From assembly GCA_942159475.1 (NCBI GenBank), contig OW804095.1:66430773-66494772 (forward strand): DNA of 64,000 nt, given 5' to 3'. Source of the stretch: Sthenelais limicola (lineage: Eukaryota > Annelida > Polychaeta > Phyllodocida > Sigalionidae). The translations under genes were made by a program, and so were the position numbers. The notes beneath the pieces were generated by a model. That model made no database searches and had not been told where the DNA came from. It saw only the letters and a list, made by a program, of their open reading frames with translations. Positions 60,157 through 64,000 of this stretch are shown here, in pieces (positions within the stretch are counted from its first letter, which is position 1; each line of letters begins with the position of its first letter).

Positions 60157-60450
60157 AAATTAATGATACCGTAAATGTTCTTTAAAGAATTTCAAAGTGT
60201 AATTTGAGTTGTATCTATTATTTATTATATGATACTATTATATTATTGCGTATGACTAATAAGACATTGAATACAAGAGACATGGAGAATCATCACCAAC
60301 CTTGTTCAGGATAAAATCGCAGATAAATGGGACTCACCTGACAAAGGAATAAAAATACAAATTATTATTTCAGTGCATTTTAATGAAAATTCTAATTACG
60401 GACAAGTACTGATTGGATGGTGTTATATCATCATGTAGGGGGCGGAGGAC
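53216..60450. other. Non-coding, no gene recognised
   Basis: Open frames at 54293-54538 (+) and 57564-57965 (+, AT-driven, with a poly-Ile stretch) match no family I know. Short tandem words include AAAGCCAC at about 55172-55194. A TA microsatellite lies at 60122-60153. No exon set could be assembled. Confidence 0.4.
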
Positions 60451-61015
60451 CAAAACATCTTGGTATTACAATCGACGATCAGTTGAGCTTAAAAAAATGT
60501 CAATATACAGGTAGCTATCGCTGAAAGATATTTAAGGAAAGTTGCTAAACTCAAGCATCTTATCGATTATGACACGGCTCTGTTAATTTACAAAACCTTT
60601 ATTTTACCAATTCTGGAAAGCGGCAGCCAGCTGATTGACTTTGGTAGTAAACAGATTTATGACAGGCTACAAGTCATGCAGAATAAGGCCCTCTGGCTAT
60701 GCAACATGACCTATATGAACGTAACTTATATGTAAGCCACAGGGAATCAAGAGTGTTACCACTGGCTAAGAGAAGGGAGTTGAGGGTCCTAGCTACCAGT
60801 CAGGCATATGATGAAAAAGGAATTAATGAGGGTCGATATAACCTTGGGGGAGGGAATATTATGAAATTGGAAGGAAAAAGGTGGAAGAAGAGCTCCATGA
60901 GCAGGACAACTTTGGGTCGCCTGCATCGAATATGGAATAATTTGAGTCAGGATATCAGATGTACTGATGATCCCAAGAGGTTCAAATCTCTTATTAAATC
61001 TAAATTATTGGGATG
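60451..61015 (+). pseudogene. 3' end of a non-LTR retrotransposon ORF2 (5'-truncated)
   Basis: HLGITIDDQLSL, LRKVAKLKHLIDYDTALLIY with KTFILPILESGSQ, and DRLQVMQNKALW match the post-RT region of LINE ORF2 proteins (YLGxxLD, LYKTxILPxLxYG, LxxLQNRAL). They continue into ERNLYVSHRESRVLPLAKRR and the C-terminal RIWNNLSQDIRCTDDPKRFK, which ends at TGA after KLLG. Frameshifts near 60500 and 60710 break the frame, and nothing of the RT core lies upstream. This is a typical 5'-truncated insertion. An A-rich run near 61233 may be its tail. Confidence 0.72.
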
Positions 61016-64000
61016 ATCTTTTGACTAATGGACACATCTGACTGCCTGGTTACAACACCTAACTCCAGAATCTGATAGACAGACCTTAAACGGAATTTGG
61101 AACTAAACATTATAATGTTAAATTGTTTGTTATATGAATCTAGGATTTAGATAAACTGCGTTTATATCATTTATACCATAATTCTATATCACCTTATATT
61201 TTTGTTTCGTATTTATACCTAAAATCACAATTTTAAAAAAAATATTTCATGGTAGATAATCTGCTCTTACTGGCATTGCTTTATGTCTTCTGTATGGTAC
61301 GTGTACGTTTTTAAGCCCTTACATTTCACATTAGGATTATTTTGAATTCATAAAGATAACTGTCGATTTCGATATGCTATTATGGGGGCCTGGATAGGAG
61401 GAAAGACGACAATATAGTAAAATGTACATACATATGTTAGAGTCCAGGCGGGGGAAATTAACCTTGCAATGCCTAATGTAAAAAACAAAAATTGGCGGGG
61501 GAAAATGCAGGCAGGGTAAATGATGGATGGGAGGTCATTTGGCGAGGAGTATGGCGGGTGGGGAAGATGTATAGTATAGCGGGGAAAATGTATCGGGGAG
61601 AATGTTGGCGGGGAAATATCCTAGAACCCTTAGGTATATGTATTATTGCGTAGAAAGCGAAAACTTGTACATAATGGTTCGCCTATTGCCTTCAATGGGG
61701 ACGCATTGGTACCGGAAGGACTGGAGGTGGATTGGAGCTCTCCACTAAGGAGATCGATTAGGCACATCCGCCCTAATACTGGGGAAATGTTCTAATACCT
61801 AATTCCAGGACTCAAAAGCGTTTATAATTAAAAATACATATAATTATATTCTTAAAAAGTAATACATTTTATGTTTATTCCATTTTAATGTCAGCAACAT
61901 ATAAAACTCAATAAACTTCCTTCAACCCACTCCTGTTTCCTTCTTAAGCCCAATGTAGTAGTATTGGTGGTAGAATATCAATTACATAATCTGAAATCTT
62001 GTTTCTGGAACTTAAGCTGAAAATAACATTGTAATGATGTGATGCTTATGGAAATAAAAATTCAAAATCAAATTAAATCAATATCCTTGAACTCCGTTCT
62101 ATACAATAGCCCTTCATTATAAAATAATTACCAGATCTATATATCACATTGGTCGTAGTGTTACTGTTACTGTCTATGCACTTGTCACACTTACATATTT
62201 ACATCACAATTTTATATGTTTACGTTATGTTCGGGTCTATGATTGTACATTTCAATAACAGTACATTGGAACTGAACGCGTATTCACGCGATGACTTGCC
62301 CACTTTCGATTACCCTTTTTATCTAAAGAAAAATCAATTATAGTCTCAACCTTTACTCCACTCGTATTTTCAAGTTGTGGTGCACAGAGGAGTATATCCT
62401 TGTTGGGTGCACTGAGAGAGTTCATTTACCAAAGATATGGACATCAGGACCGCTCTAGATGAATGTGGAGGATATTATTAGGCCAACAGATATTTCTCTG
62501 ATCTATACTGGTAAATTCCGCAACTAATACCCATTAACTACAAAGATGGAACCCTCAAGACCCACGTCTACACTTAGAGTATGCACCCACTGACACTGAC
62601 TAGATTAAAGCTCAGATACCGGCTGGTGGCTCAGAATCGCATATATATATATATATTTAGTGTATGTCTTTTAAGTTATGTCTTTTAATCTTGGAGATTT
62701 AAACATTACCCTTGTGCTAAATAAAGTGTATGATATAAAGAATAATACACTTTCATTTGACCTCTGTTATGCATGGCATGGTGTGTATATTTATTACGGT
62801 TTTGTTGTTCTTTATTATATATATCTGTAATAAAGATAATCGAGTAATGGAACAGGGAGTCGTATTAAGCACAGTGGGGAAAAAGACCAACCGTGCATTA
62901 GCTCCCACGGTCGTCTCCCGGAGTCAAGCATGGAAGACTGTAGAAGCATTATTTGTATTTATTTCTGCTGTAGTGATTTTTAACGGCTTTAAGAAGCATT
63001 TTCTGAACATAATTTCTTATTCCAATTCTAAGCTTTATGTTGTTATATACTAAGGGGAAATAGTTTTTTTTCAACTTTCAACCTTCATCAGTCAGCCCTT
63101 TGCTGGGGAGCCAAGATTGTTAGTAACTCTTGGCGAGTACCGATCATAGATATGAATGAAAACTGTCAGCAAGTCAACAATCTCCAAACAACATGTTCAT
63201 ATACCTTCACAGTTGTCTTAGAATGAGCTGCATGTCAAAGTCAAGAGCTTTCTAACAGAGTGTTTATAATTATATCTGGTCATTTATAATTATACACTTT
63301 AAATAGCAATAGGCGCTGTGCCCTGAGAACACCCCCCCCCCCCCCACACACACACCAACCCTTTTAATTGCACTACTCTGAAGTTTCTTTAGTTACCATA
63401 AACCTTTGTCCTAAAGCCATATTAAACTAAACTTGTTGTTAGTTTCAAGGTACATGTGCTTATACAATTGCTAATTATGCAATTATGCACGTACTCTTCG
63501 AATATTTCGTGGGATTATTTTGAGAAACATCTATAAATAATGGTGTGATAACAGCTTTTTTTACACTTGTTAAAATAGAAAGGTTCCTTGGATGACTGAA
63601 ATTTAAATATTTGGCGAGTGTATGGCACCCAACAAAGTGGTATTCCTACAAGAGTTAACAGGAATCATTGGCACCCGCTTGGTCTAAACTAGAGGTCTAG
63701 AAGATATGCAAGTCGGCATATACACTTATGCCAGATATCTTTATGGGAACAATCTATAAATCCTTGGTGAAAATATTGGCAGCAATGATAATGTTGTTGG
63801 TTCACCATCTGGAAATTTCAGAAAACTAAATTCTCTTATAGACCACGCCTCTGAGCAGATATGTCACTAAACCGTTAAATGGGATTCTTTTTGAGTAAAT
63901 GCAACTTCTGCCCAGTAGGATCTTAATGAGTGTTTGTTGAATGCACCTATTAATTGATTGCATCTGACACTTTATGATAGCACTATGCACATTTAAACTT
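61016..64000. other. Non-coding with a G-rich patch and simple repeats
   Basis: A degenerate GGCGGGGGAAA-type repeat occurs about six times at 61449-61620. A TA microsatellite lies near 62641-62657 and a C run at 63332-63345. The open frame at 62757-63053 (+) begins with a hydrophobic stretch but has no recognisable family or gene context. Nothing else is seen. Confidence 0.4.

Overview
The window is animal nuclear DNA: AT-rich, low gene density, with spliced genes, long non-coding stretches and many transposable-element remains. The cholecystokinin-type receptor, the repeat families (non-LTR elements, a tyrosine-recombinase retrotransposon, TTAA-flanked short elements) and the general composition suggest a marine invertebrate, most likely a lophotrochozoan. 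That placement is inference.

The only host gene identified with confidence is at the left end, on the minus strand. Three phase-1 exons (3421-4091, 5358-5561, 6596-6760) encode TM3 to the C-terminus of a cholecystokinin/gastrin/sulfakinin-type class A GPCR. The exons for the N-terminus, TM1 and TM2 were not found upstream. From 6761 to about 23 kb there is mostly non-coding DNA with a decayed non-LTR reverse transcriptase (about 10.37-11.3 kb) and a TTAA-flanked short DNA transposon (15041-15864).

The centrepiece is a non-LTR (LINE-type) retrotransposon on the minus strand, about 23066-28740. Both ORFs are intact. ORF2 (942 aa) has an APE-type endonuclease and a reverse transcriptase with visible catalytic motifs. 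ORF1 (608 aa) has a coiled coil and an L1-ORF1-like nucleic-acid-binding region, followed by a complete-looking NADAR/YbiA (COG3236/DUF1768) domain. Bacterial relatives of that domain are N-glycosidases acting on ADP-ribosylated guanine or on riboflavin-pathway intermediates. A NADAR domain within a retrotransposon ORF1 is the most interesting thing in the window.

From 36 to 42.5 kb lie two non-autonomous inverted-repeat elements. One (35995-37435) has terminal inverted repeats of about 310 bp around a 30-bp-period minisatellite. The other (38768-42483) has 22-bp perfect termini, eight subterminal copies of a palindromic 13-mer, a GC-rich T-shaped fold, three diverged internal repeats and eleven copies of the octamer TAGGCCTA.

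The right third contains a fossil DIRS/Ngaro-like retrotransposon (RT-RNase H-tyrosine recombinase, 45740-47433, minus strand), two related TTAA elements (50780-50978 and 51390-53211), a possible L1-type ORF1 fragment, and the 3' end of another non-LTR element (60451-61015). The rest shows no recognisable gene.
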